A stretch of DNA of 64,000 nucleotides from Rhodospirillum centenum SW (GTDB lineage: Bacteria; Pseudomonadota; Alphaproteobacteria; Azospirillales; Azospirillaceae). Made by a program: the position numbers and the translations under genes. Location: positions 3,961,501 through 4,025,500 of the forward strand of contig NC_011420.2 of assembly GCF_000016185.1 (NCBI RefSeq). Direction: 5' to 3'. Under the pieces are notes generated by a model. That model ran no database searches, was not told the DNA's origin, and was given only the letters and a program-made list of their open reading frames with translations. Positions 29,001-34,554 of this stretch are shown in pieces (position 1 is the first letter of the stretch; each line of letters opens with the position of its first letter).

Positions 29001-32000
29001 TGGTCGGTGATCCGAATGCCGCCGGTGGTGCCGCTGTTGTCCTCGGCGACGATCAGCGGCTCGTTGGTGGTCAGGTGCGGAACGGCGGACCCCGCACCGT
29101 CCGGGGTGCCGCCGCCGCTGTCGATCTGGTCCTGCGTCACCAGCGTGACCGTCAGGGCCGCGGGCCGGGTCGTCGTGGTGCCGTCGCTGACTGTGACCGG
29201 GATCGCATAGGAACCGGCATCGCCCGCGCCGCCGGTGTGGACGACGCGGATCGTGCCCGCCCTGATCTCCGCCAGCGTAAAGGTCGTGACGGCGACACCG
29301 GGGGCGGTGGTGCGCTCGAACCGGGCGCCGGCCGGGAGGGCGCCGGTGGCCAGGGTGAAGGTGATGCCGCTGTCCGGCGTGTCCGGATCGGTGGCGTCCA
29401 GGTCGCCGGTATCCACGGTGGCGCTGTCGCCGACCCGCAGGCTGATCTGCCCAGCGGTGACGACCGTCGGGTCGTCGGTCGGGGTGACGTCGATCCGGAA
29501 CGTCCCCGGGGCCTCGGCACCGTCGCCGTCGCGCAGCGTGTACTCGAAGCTGTCGTCCGGAACGGCGGTGCCGTTCGGCTCGTCGCCCAGATGCCGGTAT
29601 GCCAGCCGGCCGGAATCGATCTGCGCCTGGGTGAAGGTGGCGCCGACGCCCAGCAGCACGCCGTCCAGGTAGAGCTGGCCGTGCGCCGGCAGGCTGCGCA
29701 GGGTGTAGGTGGCGGCGTCGTGGTCGCTGTCCGGATCGCCGACATCAAGGAAGGTCGGGTTGATCGTCCGCTGGCCGCCCTCGGCCACCGTGAAGGTGTT
29801 CGACAGCGCCACGCCCGACTGGGCGGGCGGGTCGTTCACCGGCGTGACCACGAGATTGACCGTCGTCGTCGCCGTGCTCTCGGGCAGGGAGGGGTTGTTG
29901 TCCTCCACCGTCACCTGGAAGCTGGTGCCGGCCAGGGCACCGTCGGGCTCGGCGCCCGTGTGGATGAAGCGCAGCGGGCCGGTGACGCCGGCCAGCGTCA
30001 CCGTCATGCCGGCCGTGATGTCCTGGTAGCCGCTGCCGGTGTTGATCTGGAGCCGGCCGACGGCCGGGTCGGGCAGGGAGTTGAAGGTGACGGTGATCCG
30101 GGCCGGATCGCCGTCCGCGTCGCTGATGTTCAGCCCGCCGCCGGTCAGCGGAATGCTGGTGAAGTCCGTCGCCTCAGCACCGATGCGCTCGGTCACGCTG
30201 ATCGTCGTGCCCTGGACGGAGATCGGCGCGTTCACGTCGCGCAGCGTGACGGTCACCGTCTGGTCGGTGGCGATGCCGCCGGCGCCGTCGCGGACCGTCA
30301 CCTTGAAGCTGTCGCTGCCGTCGGCGCTGAGCTGCGGTCCGGTGTGCCGGTAGCTCAGGATGGTGCCGGCATCGACCTCGGCCTGCGTGAAGGTATCGCC
30401 CACGGTCAGGGTGACCGTGACGCCGCCGACGACCCGCAGCAGCGCGCCGGCGGTCGGAAGCTGCGTCACCTCGTAGGTGATCTGGTCGGCGGTGTTGTCC
30501 GGGTCCGTCACGCTCAGATGGGCGCCGGTGAGGGCGAGCGTGGTGCCTTCGTTCAGGGTGAAGGCGTGCGTCGCCAGCGCCGGGGCATCGTTCACCGGCG
30601 TGACCGCCAGGATCGCCGTGGAGGACGCTGCGCTGAAGGGGGCCAGCGCGCCGCTGTGGGCCGGCAGGGTCAGATCCACGACGGTGCCGCTGCTGTAGCC
30701 GGCGCTGCCGTCATAGGCGACGAAGCTGAAGGTGGCCTCGCCGGCGGCCTCGGCGGCCGGGTTGATGCGGATGCGCGCCGTCGCCTCCAGCACCAGGGCC
30801 TGATTGGCGCCCAGCGCCGGCACGGCGGTCCAGGTTGCGCCGCCGTCGGTCGAATACTGGATCTGTCCGGCCAGCGCGGGCGGAATGCTGAAGCCGGTGA
30901 CGGCGATGCCGAAGCTGGTCGTGCCGTCCACGTCGGTCACCAGCACGGTCCCGTCCGCGGTGGTGTGCAGGTTGGCGACCGGCAGGCCGTTGACGGCGCC
31001 GCCGGCCAGATCCTCCTCCACGGACGGCAGCGAGAGCGTGACCGGGGTCAGGACCGGCGCGTCGTTCACCGCCGTGACCGTCTGGGTCAGCGTGGCCGTG
31101 GCGGCGGAGAAGGCCGTCGAACCACCGGACCCGGTGATCTTCACCGTGTCGCCGCTGAGCACCAGCGGGTCGCTGCCATCCCAGGCGCGCACGGTCAGCG
31201 TGGCGGTGCCGTTGAAGTCGGTGTTGGGGATGAAGCGCACCCGGTTCTGGCCGGTCCCGTCGGCCGACAGGACCAGGGCCTGGTCGGCGTCGCGGGCGCC
31301 CAGGGCGGTCCAGCTCGTGCCGCCGTCGGTGGAGTACCACCAGCTTCCGTTGGCTTCGTCGGTGCCGATGATCGCCAGCCCGCGCTGGCTGCTGCTGTCC
31401 GCGTCGGTGACGGTCAGCCGGCCGGCCAGGGCGTCGATGCTGGTGCCCGTGGGGCTGCTCGCGTCCTCCGCGATGGTGTCCAGGGCGGCGGAGCCCGACA
31501 GGACCGGCGCGTCGTTGACCGGGGTGACGTCCAGCGTGATCGTTCCCGTCAGCGTCGCCTCGCCCGAGGCATCCGTGATGCTGACGCTGACCGTCGTGTC
31601 CTGGTCGTTGTCCGCCGCCGGGGTGAAGCTGACGGCGGCGAGCGCCGCGTTGACCTCTGCCGCGGTGCCGGTGACCGTCCAGACGCCGGTGCCGGCATTG
31701 TAGGTGGCGCTGCCCGAGGTGGTGAGCGCGCCGGCAGCGGGTGCGGCCAGCGTCAGGGTCGCGGTGATGGTGTCGCCGTCGGGATCGGTCACCACGATGT
31801 CGCCCAGGGCGACGCTCGCATCGCCCTCGGTATAGGTGACCGTCTGGGTCAGCAGGGTGGCGGTGGGGGCCGCCATCAACCCGCCATAGGCGGCCAGCGT
31901 GGCGCGGCCGAAGGGCAGCCGGGCCTCGATCGGGCCGGTCGCCACCTCCAGGGTCCAGTCGCCGCCGCGGGCGGCCGCACCGGTATCGTCGTCCGAGGCG

Positions 32001-33103
32001 GCCACGTCGGCGCCGGTCAGATCCGCCAGCCGCTCGACCAGGGTGATGCCCTCGGCGGTCGCGGCCACGTCGCAGCCATAGAGAAGGATGTCGGCGTCGG
32101 CGGTCAGGCCCCCGGCCCAGGCCGCGACGGTATCGCCGGCCGTGTCCAGAGCCGCAGTGTCCAGGGTGGCCGTGCCCAGGGTCATGCTGCCCGGCGTGCC
32201 ATGGGCGAAGAGGTGCAGGGCGGCCACGTCCTGCTGCCCGGCCAGCAGGCCGGTGATGGCGGCAAGACCGTCCTCACCCGCTGCGACGATGTGGACCTCC
32301 GCCCCCGGCAGCGCGCCGGCGGCCAGCGCCTGCGCCTCCGGCACACGCGCGTCGATCACGACGAGGGTACGGCCGGCGGGGCCGTCACCGACGGGAACGG
32401 CCGTTGCCTCCACGCCGGTGAGGTCGGAGAGCAGCGCGAGCCCGTCGCGGGCGATGGGGGTCGTGTCCGCGCCATGGACGGAGATGCGGGCACCGTCGGC
32501 CAGGGCGTCACGCCAGCCGGCCACCGTGTCGGCCTCGGCCTGGACATGCGCGGGGCTGATCCCGGCATCGGTGGTCAGGGCCAGATGCAGGTCCTGGATA
32601 CCGTCATAGCCGGCCAGCACCCGGCCGACCTGGGCCAGGGCGTCCCCGCCCGGGGTCAGGACATGGACCTCCGCATCGCGCGGCAGCCCGGCCAGGATGG
32701 CGGCGGTGCCAGGGGCGGCGGGGTCGATGACGGCGACGGTCCCGGCCGTCCGGCGGGCGCCGGCCTCGACCGCGGGCGGAACCGGGCCGTCACTGTCGCC
32801 GCCGGTGGCCTGCTGCGGCCCGGCGACAGCGGTGTCACTCCACCCGGTGGCAGCGGGATGGTCCGCCGTCGGGTCGGCGCCATCGTGCTGGTCGGGATGG
32901 GGATCGACGAACGCATCGGCGGTGACGACCGCGGCATCGAAGACCAGACGCGGCTCAAGGCTCAGCAGGGTGCTGTGCAACCCGATCGGCAGGCCGGGCC
33001 GCGGGGCGTGCTGCGGCCGTGACGGGCTGCATGCTCCGCGATGCGGTGAAAGAAAACTAACGACGAGCCGATGTAAACCGATCGTAAACGTCTTATGCGA
33101 CAT
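16997..33103 (-). CDS. Giant DUF4347/cadherin-like/Ig repeat adhesin, 5368 residues
   Basis: Order: a basic head; LEPRLVFDA at 49-57 (LEPR-XLL-type motif of large exported repeat proteins); two tandem DUF4347-type domains (about 122-245 and 246-395); about thirty 90-130-residue cadherin-like/VCBS repeats joined by VNDAP-type linkers; He_PIG Ig-like repeats (SWLSFDPATG.FSGTP); a Gly/Ser/Thr-rich hinge; one more Ig-like domain; and a tail ending in FAAQLRAAGQAGRLSESRAL. No RTX nonapeptides were noticed, and no LPXTG or autotransporter barrel is seen. The uninterrupted 16 kb frame shows it is maintained. The likely role is a surface adhesin or biofilm protein exported by the proteins encoded downstream. 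The start has GGAAG almost touching the ATG, so the exact start is uncertain. Confidence 0.9.
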   Translation of the reverse strand: MSHKTFTIGLHRLVVSFLSPHRGACSPSRPQHAPRPGLPIGLHSTLLSLEPRLVFDAAVVTADAFVDPHPDQHDGADPTADHPAATGWSDTAVAGPQQATGGDSDGPVPPAVEAGARRTAGTVAVIDPAAPGTAAILAGLPRDAEVHVLTPGGDALAQVGRVLAGYDGIQDLHLALTTDAGISPAHVQAEADTVAGWRDALADGARISVHGADTTPIARDGLALLSDLTGVEATAVPVGDGPAGRTLVVIDARVPEAQALAAGALPGAEVHIVAAGEDGLAAITGLLAGQQDVAALHLFAHGTPGSMTLGTATLDTAALDTAGDTVAAWAGGLTADADILLYGCDVAATAEGITLVERLADLTGADVAASDDDTGAAARGGDWTLEVATGPIEARLPFGRATLAAYGGLMAAPTATLLTQTVTYTEGDASVALGDIVVTDPDGDTITATLTLAAPAAGALTTSGSATYNAGTGVWTVTGTAAEVNAALAAVSFTPAADNDQDTTVSVSITDASGEATLTGTITLDVTPVNDAPVLSGSAALDTIAEDASSPTGTSIDALAGRLTVTDADSSSQRGLAIIGTDEANGSWWYSTDGGTSWTALGARDADQALVLSADGTGQNRVRFIPNTDFNGTATLTVRAWDGSDPLVLSGDTVKITGSGGSTAFSAATATLTQTVTAVNDAPVLTPVTLSLPSVEEDLAGGAVNGLPVANLHTTADGTVLVTDVDGTTSFGIAVTGFSIPPALAGQIQYSTDGGATWTAVPALGANQALVLEATARIRINPAAEAAGEATFSFVAYDGSAGYSSGTVVDLTLPAHSGALAPFSAASSTAILAVTPVNDAPALATHAFTLNEGTTLALTGAHLSVTDPDNTADQITYEVTQLPTAGALLRVVGGVTVTLTVGDTFTQAEVDAGTILSYRHTGPQLSADGSDSFKVTVRDGAGGIATDQTVTVTLRDVNAPISVQGTTISVTERIGAEATDFTSIPLTGGGLNISDADGDPARITVTFNSLPDPAVGRLQINTGSGYQDITAGMTVTLAGVTGPLRFIHTGAEPDGALAGTSFQVTVEDNNPSLPESTATTTVNLVVTPVNDPPAQSGVALSNTFTVAEGGQRTINPTFLDVGDPDSDHDAATYTLRSLPAHGQLYLDGVLLGVGATFTQAQIDSGRLAYRHLGDEPNGTAVPDDSFEYTLRDGDGAEAPGTFRIDVTPTDDPTVVTAGQISLRVGDSATVDTGDLDATDPDTPDSGITFTLATGALPAGARFERTTAPGVAVTTFTLAEIRAGTIRVVHTGGAGDAGSYAIPVTVSDGTTTTRPAALTVTLVTQDQIDSGGGTPDGAGSAVPHLTTNEPLIVAEDNSGTTGGIRITDQFLKVEDSDTAAAGLTYTLTAGTAHGTLWLDKDGNGSYDAGEALGTGDSFTQADIDAGRLFYDHDGSETTADGFSYTVSDGAGGTLTETSFAITVTPVNDDPTISQTTPSITLAEQDGTGAATVVVLGTAHFQAADVDSVSGEQLIYVLETAPAGGWIEVDGIRIGAGSRFSADQLAAGKVTYHHDPGHEPDGTAAADDSFSVYLTDGGTRADGSEARSATMTVQIDVTPVNDAPGASGRSVTLAEGATVVLAADRTGGSDSDIPAQSLTYTLESLPTTGTLYTDWTDANGNGTVDAGEATAVTVGSTFTPGTLVYVHDGSETFADSFNFKVSDGTLSSGTATVSLSIRPVNDAPAGLVQTGATVLEGERIQITAAALNIVDASKNLNLSDPDNTANQVQLRITAVPTAGRLILNRGSGDVTLGVGSAFTAADLAAGYLSYEHDGSEHHTGISFTYTVADGTPTGIVAGNVFNIAVTPVNDLPTLILPSATTTGEAATIPLTGIRVGDIDAGQGTGDITVTLAVLHGTLSFGAADTALTNSGATGKGTPALTLTGTPAEVQAILDTLTYTAPDDITATVTDTLTVTVDDLGNSGADPDATPGVTRTAGDATGDTTRQHVGGSVAITVRPVNDAPVLTSADFGTTLTVNEDTDLILGGVTVSDTDVEAGQVQVTITATNGTLRLLNHAGLTQVGSGDLGTGAASLVFRGTLADVNAALAAGNVVYRATADFNGSDTVSFSVNDLGNTGSGGPRISAGNTSVTIGVLPVNDPVSFSAPAALQGLEDTQLSVTPVTISDVDAGNQLKVTLVLTNVTDVGPSHDVGALSFGGGVTATDSGASATSRTYQLTGTQAQIQAALAGLKFSAAANDYGVYNLAITYDDQNQGAVGGSGTQSTGTTNVEITIGARNDDPVVSVNGTALSGSGRNTGVLAAMTEDVGAFTALKDAGGNPLLLSDADVDQLGGGLLTVTLSLAGGGHGDLRFASALAAGITVDAITGGGAGSDFTSIRLTGSLADLNAALAALEYRPDADFNTGQYDETLVLTVNDNGNTAPTVGAVAGTAGSGDITRQIAITVTAVNDAPVLTAPTTSFTVTEAADATGGTDLAITGLQISDAADLVGNKANGIIQVTVVATNGTLRLTDPTSGLSSYTGNKSGSLTLKGTQTAINAVIDSLVFNTGDDPAETVTVTVTVNDLGLDGTGGALSDQKTLTIDITPENDPPTITAPATVTVSEDPGSPFAFTGGSKISVADPDIRNNHLVVTLAVEDGALGVTASGTAAVTGNNSGTVQITGTRTDVNNTLATLKYTPLANANRLNADGSDGADQDLDLTITVSDQGYGKDNVADAGDVETRTKTVAIVITPVNDAPVLTAPASQSVTENTQTAITGLAIADADHLDTGFDTPPMRLTLTAQHGTLTLSGAAGITVVSGDNTGTLVVTGTMSALNAALSGGSLRYQPATDYTGDDSLGVTISDEGNEGGAALTDSRTIALTIGGTNDAPVIAVGGDSDGASTATLAEDATLVFSAANGNAITFSDPDQVDASTANTQLTLSVDKGTLTLGATTGLTFVTGDGTADQTIVVKGQLADLQAALAGLTYSAGADENGTAALTITVDDPGNLTTSGGPRTATHTVALTVTPVNDPPTVEAGADGTTAEDTSLALGTITLGDLKDLTIGSQGGTAAATPVTVTVAVTPGTGTLTLTDNPGTAGFDETTLVTGGNGTASLTLSGTVAQINDALGQITFAPTADFSGTATLTVSVNDAGNGGSGGPLTASDTRTITITPVSDTPDLTVAGSTNPAGTVAVSGDEDTWIDLRTLVGETDDDGSETLALTIAGLPAGFQVRYGGTAASGGTTVTVSGGSATIPNGALSAGNTIWIKAPSDWNSTRDNGGAATTLTLTASSKDGSAAAATRSASIDLTVTAVEDPPTATPDAKAITEDATPDTVGGNAITDATADSDPDEPATGTLSITGAKFSADAGMTAVDAAGITLAGRYGSLLIKADGSYTYTLDNNDPDTDALAQGQTVTEVFTYRLSDGTAGGEATATITITVTGTNDAPVFNGGTITTAEDTDRTLTAADFSVTDVDSGASPVQAVKVTALPGGGDLYLNGSRITATGVTVTRAELDAGKLVFRPTANSNNDVAGSDYTSLGFQVSDGIAWSAANIVTVDVTAVNDAPTDTGSGAVTLPAVAEDTTAPAGATVDSLFAGRFSDATDQVAGGSAANGLHGIAIVGYTADAAKGQWQYRLDTDNDGTPDGAWQALTDRTAASALVLGRFDALRFVPVADYNGAAPSLTVRLAEDGGTPPVGGTAVDLSGAGATGGSSRYSATTLTLATGVTPVNDAPTATSTTPVTLPVAAEGTPSPAGSSVSALFAARFSDIDGDSFAGVAVVANTADAAQGVWQWSADGTTWTAIPTTVADTSAVVLSPSALVRFVPASDFSGTPGTLDVRLWDGTGGFTQGAGRDISASIGGTGGFASDVNRLSLGIGITPVNDAPVVTVTPATAAYTEQAATTPVLSGLTLSDVDDTHLAGATVTIAAGRVAGDTLSVTAAHGITGSYDASTGVLTLTGTATLAQYQAVLRGVGFSSSSDDPTADGTNPTRTLSIQVTDANADGSGAATSATASVTLTVTPVNDAPVLSAGGSGAASTYLEGGTAATLLPTLDIADADDTRIAGATVTIASGLTAGDTLSVTAAHGITGSYDAATGVLTLSGSATLAQYETVLRSVTYSSTSLSPTATAATRSITVTVTDADSDGAGAATSAPLTATVTLTSVNEAPVLGGTGSVDFTENGSAVALAPGLTLTDVDSTRIAGAVVQITSGLTSTDVLSLTPSAGITGSYDAATGTLTLTGTATLAEYLSVLRGVTYANTGDSPAELGTARTVSITVTDDGGASARTSATVTVNVAVTEVNDPPVAENDRTLNIAEDTTGSPLSIQAPTDLDGDTLTVTVTELPTGGTVYSGATAVKVNDTLTVAELQALTFTPSADTEGSAGRFSYTVTDGRGGSDSSTLTITVGGSNDAPTLANAIPDQQTDEDAPYSYTVPAGTFADIDVGDTLTYAATLGNGSPLPSWLSFNSATRTFSGTPLNEHVGTLTLRVTATDSGGASVSDSFVLTVRNVNDAPELVQPIPAQSALEDQRYSYQVPARTFTDVDVGDSLSYSATLAGGAPLPSWLSFDPATRTFSGTPANADVGSLTVTVTARDRAGATATATFTLSIANVNDAPVAGVPLPDRIATEDSPFSATLPSGAFRDIDAGDRLTLSATLADGSPLPSWLSFDPATGRFSGTPGNDDVGRIAVTVTATDRAGATASAGFAITVENTNDAPVPATRLPDRIATEDQPFSATLPAGAFRDIDLGDTLTLSATGPGGTPLPSWLSFDPATGSFSGTPLNEHVGPLTLTVTATDRAGATASQTFVLTVLNVNDAPDSADATVTLDEDTTAALGAGVFAFADVDRGDTLSAVIITSLPARGSLSLDGVPVSAGQRIAAASLGGLTYAPPANANGTPFASFTFSVVDLSGAADPTPQTVTLVVRPVNDAPVLVTPPAGTTVQAGSPLRLAVPPGSFTDVDEGDVLTLSATLADGSPLPSWMSFDPATGSFSGIPTNIAVGTVTLVVRATDQAGASATAEVSVVVEPEPAPPLIPTDPTSPTDPTAPTEPTGPGTGGGDNGGLITGGGSSGGGTGGTGGTGGDGGLITGGGSSGGTGGTGGTGGTGGTGGDGGLITGGGSSGGGSSGGGDITVPGGNGGGSGSGNDGGIIGGPGTLPPERPGSAGGITLGRGIIGGSEGEVRLFVAGSIGNQVMLQDTTYQFQVPRNVFRHTNPNERLTFEARQPDGSPIPAWLTFDADTLTFSGTPPIEVAGAIDIQVIARDSEGNEAAAVFRIIVTTEDETIPVSQGQQPPAQAPDVPPASAEAPAGNDQPERPAGAATGEETNGTGDSAALGFDGAYALLAGADRLPAPDPALAGRTGFAAQLRAAGQAGRLSESRALLASLSRTGGPLPPAAA
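17740..18035. repeat. Gly/Ser/Thr-rich hinge repeats in the adhesin
   Basis: The encoded linker repeats DGGLITGGGSSGG about three times, separated by runs of GGT. The DNA is a mosaic of short imperfect repeats. It is a flexible linker between the Ig-like array and the last folded domain. Confidence 0.8.
18160..19960. repeat. Near-identical Ig-like (He_PIG) repeats
   Basis: Units of about 280-300 bases encode SWLSFDPATG.FSGTP cores. Copies near 18220, 18860, 19170, 19470 and 19780 share long DNA stretches (for example the block coding for SWLSFDPATG). A sixth, diverged copy is near 17480. Such DNA can expand or contract by recombination. Confidence 0.8.
20280..21490. repeat. Three long VCBS-like repeats within the adhesin gene
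   Basis: Three successive units encode variants of HGITGSYDASTGVLTLTGTA followed by AQYxxVLRxVxY. They are similar in DNA as well as protein, with long shared stretches near 20490, 20900 and 21320. This indicates recent duplication within the gene. Confidence 0.75.
31925..32740 (-). other. Tandem DUF4347 domains in the adhesin head
   Basis: Two related domains lie one after the other. The second keeps HLFAHG (H301) and LLYGCD (C344), a His/Cys pair placed as in caspase-like clan CD folds. The first aligns by its ADLTG-type helix and VAGWRDALADGA segment, but has HLALTTD and SVHGAD, so both positions are lost. It looks like a duplicated and inactivated copy. Confidence 0.7.
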
Positions 33104-33209
33104 CTTCCGGATAATCCCGCATCGAGCAGTCGTGCATACGGTATAAACCGGACCAGAGGGCGATCCAATCGATTTTGATAAAATCCAATCTGTTTGCTAT
33201 GTTAATGCA

Positions 33210-33219
33210 TTGCGAATGA
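33210..33219 (-). promoter_or_regulatory. Half-site shared with Fur-like boxes, before adhesin gene
   Basis: TTGCGAATGA is the same core as in the elements before sigma factor 2 and the second TonB receptor. It lies about 107 bases upstream of the adhesin start. Only one half of an inverted repeat is clear, so the assignment is tentative. Confidence 0.35.
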
Positions 33220-33245
33220 CCGCGTCTGGCATCTGTATAAAAAAT

Positions 33246-33259
33246 TATATTGCAATATA
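33246..33259. promoter_or_regulatory. 14-base perfect palindrome
   Basis: TATATTGCAATATA reads the same on both strands, in the gap between the adhesin and the PAS gene. It could be an operator for a dimeric regulator; none is encoded beside it. Confidence 0.4.
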
Positions 33260-33341
33260 TCTCGGTGAATTCGATCTATGCCCTGTGAATGCTTCATGAA
33301 TTTCGCAGATCAGATCTTGTGCTTCACAGAGAAAGCAAGAA

Positions 33342-33356
33342 TTAACGCTTTCTTAA
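33342..33356. promoter_or_regulatory. CtrA-type binding site
   Basis: TTAA-CGCTTTC-TTAA matches the alphaproteobacterial CtrA consensus TTAA-N7-TTAA exactly. A third TTAA follows six bases later (33363-33366). The right part also forms a hairpin, AGAAAGC/GCTTTCT. The site is about 240 bases from the adhesin start and 265 from the PAS gene. Confidence 0.55.
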
Positions 33357-33621
33357 GACAGATTAATGTTTCGGTATCTAGTGTTTGTCTGACAAAGCAC
33401 TTGGCCTGGCGACGGGTGGGCAGGGCCGAATGACGGTATTCGTATCAAAAGCAACCGTTCTCTCCGGCCTGCCAGGGCGCTGACCGTAGACGGATCTCTG
33501 CCATGTCGTTCCGGAAGCCTGCAGCCCGGAGAATGGTGCGCTGTCGTGGCGCCCTGGCCTCGTCAGGGCACAGGGCCGACTCAGTGGCCGGGTGCGCCTT
33601 TTCCTTTTGTTACCTACCCGA

Positions 33622-34218
33622 ATGGGCTATGACTTTAAGAATAGAGCAAGGTGGACTGAAACCGTGGATTCCCTCTGTGACCGGGTTGCTCTCGGCTTCC
33701 GCTGCAACCGGACGACCCTCTTCGCCGGTTACTATGCGGGCCTTCTTGGCCGGGGCCGCGTTCCCCTTCGTTCCGACCTCGACCTCGACAGGATGCGCAG
33801 CATCCTCGACAGTTTCGTGGTCCTGGAGGTGGAGGGACCGGGCATGGTCCGCTTCCGCCTTGCCGGCACGCGGGAGCGGACGCGCTACGGCTTCGAGGTG
33901 ACCGGGCTGAACTACATGGATTTCGTGCCCGAGGCCCGGCGGAGCGATGCCTTCTCGGCGTTCGACCGGATGGTCCGGACCCCGTGCGGCATGTATGCGC
34001 TGATCCGCTCGCGCACCGGCTACGGTCGTGGGACCTTCAACGAAGCGTTGGGATTCCCCTTCCGCAGCGATCACAGCGGCCGTCTCCACCTCGTCTTCCA
34101 GAGCAACGACATCGATTTCGACGAAAGCCGGGTGCTGGAGGCGGATCCCCTGGCCCTGCACCACACCGTGGAGGGGCGCCGGTACATCGACATCGGTTTC
34201 GGCCTGCCGTCCTTCTGA
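33622..34218 (+). CDS. PAS_5-domain protein
   Basis: 198 residues from ATG 33622; a GTG at 33592 would add ten hydrophobic residues. The segment VPLRSDLDLDRMRSILDSFV, followed by VRFRLAGTRERTRYGFEVTG, matches the stand-alone PAS_5 family common in Rhodospirillales. There, single PAS proteins of about 170-200 residues occur in many copies. No output domain is present, so it may act by binding a partner. It lies divergent from the adhesin and upstream of a chemoreceptor. Ligand and role are unknown. Confidence 0.75.
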   Translation: MGYDFKNRARWTETVDSLCDRVALGFRCNRTTLFAGYYAGLLGRGRVPLRSDLDLDRMRSILDSFVVLEVEGPGMVRFRLAGTRERTRYGFEVTGLNYMDFVPEARRSDAFSAFDRMVRTPCGMYALIRSRTGYGRGTFNEALGFPFRSDHSGRLHLVFQSNDIDFDESRVLEADPLALHHTVEGRRYIDIGFGLPSF

Positions 34219-34554
34219 TCCTGTCTGTCCGCCGCCGCGACACTGCGGGCAGGGGCGGCGGGCAAGGGCAGCGGGCAAGGGCGGTGGACAGGGGCGCCGG
34301 TGCGGTCCTGCGCGCACCCGCCGCAGCCGGGGGTGGTGCCATCGGACAGGCCGATGTGCCGCTCTGCTTCCCGCGGAGAGCTTGGGAAATCCGCTCAAAT
34401 GCGGCACTCTGCCAGTGACGGGCGTCACGTTATGGCAGGGTTGCAAATAAAAAACCGCATTGCCGTCAGGGTAATTCTTCGTCAAGCGTAACCGGAACCC
34501 GCATCACTATTCGACGAAGGCTGCAAGCCGCGTCGACGGTCCTGGAAGCTCTTG
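34219..34554. other. Intergenic region, GC-rich repeats then A/T-rich leader
   Basis: The first part has short G/C-rich direct repeats (GGGCAAGGGC-like units, about 34250-34290) and a possible 7-bp hairpin CCGCCGC/GCGGCGG without a T-run. The part from 34410 on is A/T-richer and should hold the promoter of the following receptor. No small gene is seen. Confidence 0.4.

Larger units (their letters stand above)
33104..33621. promoter_or_regulatory. AT-rich divergent regulatory region, adhesin and PAS genes
   Basis: About 520 bases without a gene, far richer in A/T than the surroundings, between two divergent genes. It holds a TTGCGAATGA element (33210-33219), a 14-base palindrome (33246-33259), a hairpin (33330-33336 with 33347-33353) and a perfect TTAA-N7-TTAA site. 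The leader of the adhesin mRNA is probably at the left end. Promoter positions cannot be fixed by eye. Confidence 0.6.

Noticed and set aside
26075-33022. A 2315-residue open frame on the plus strand
   Set aside because: Antisense to the adhesin, with no recognisable domain or ribosome site; the adhesin frame has clear cadherin-like and DUF4347 domains.
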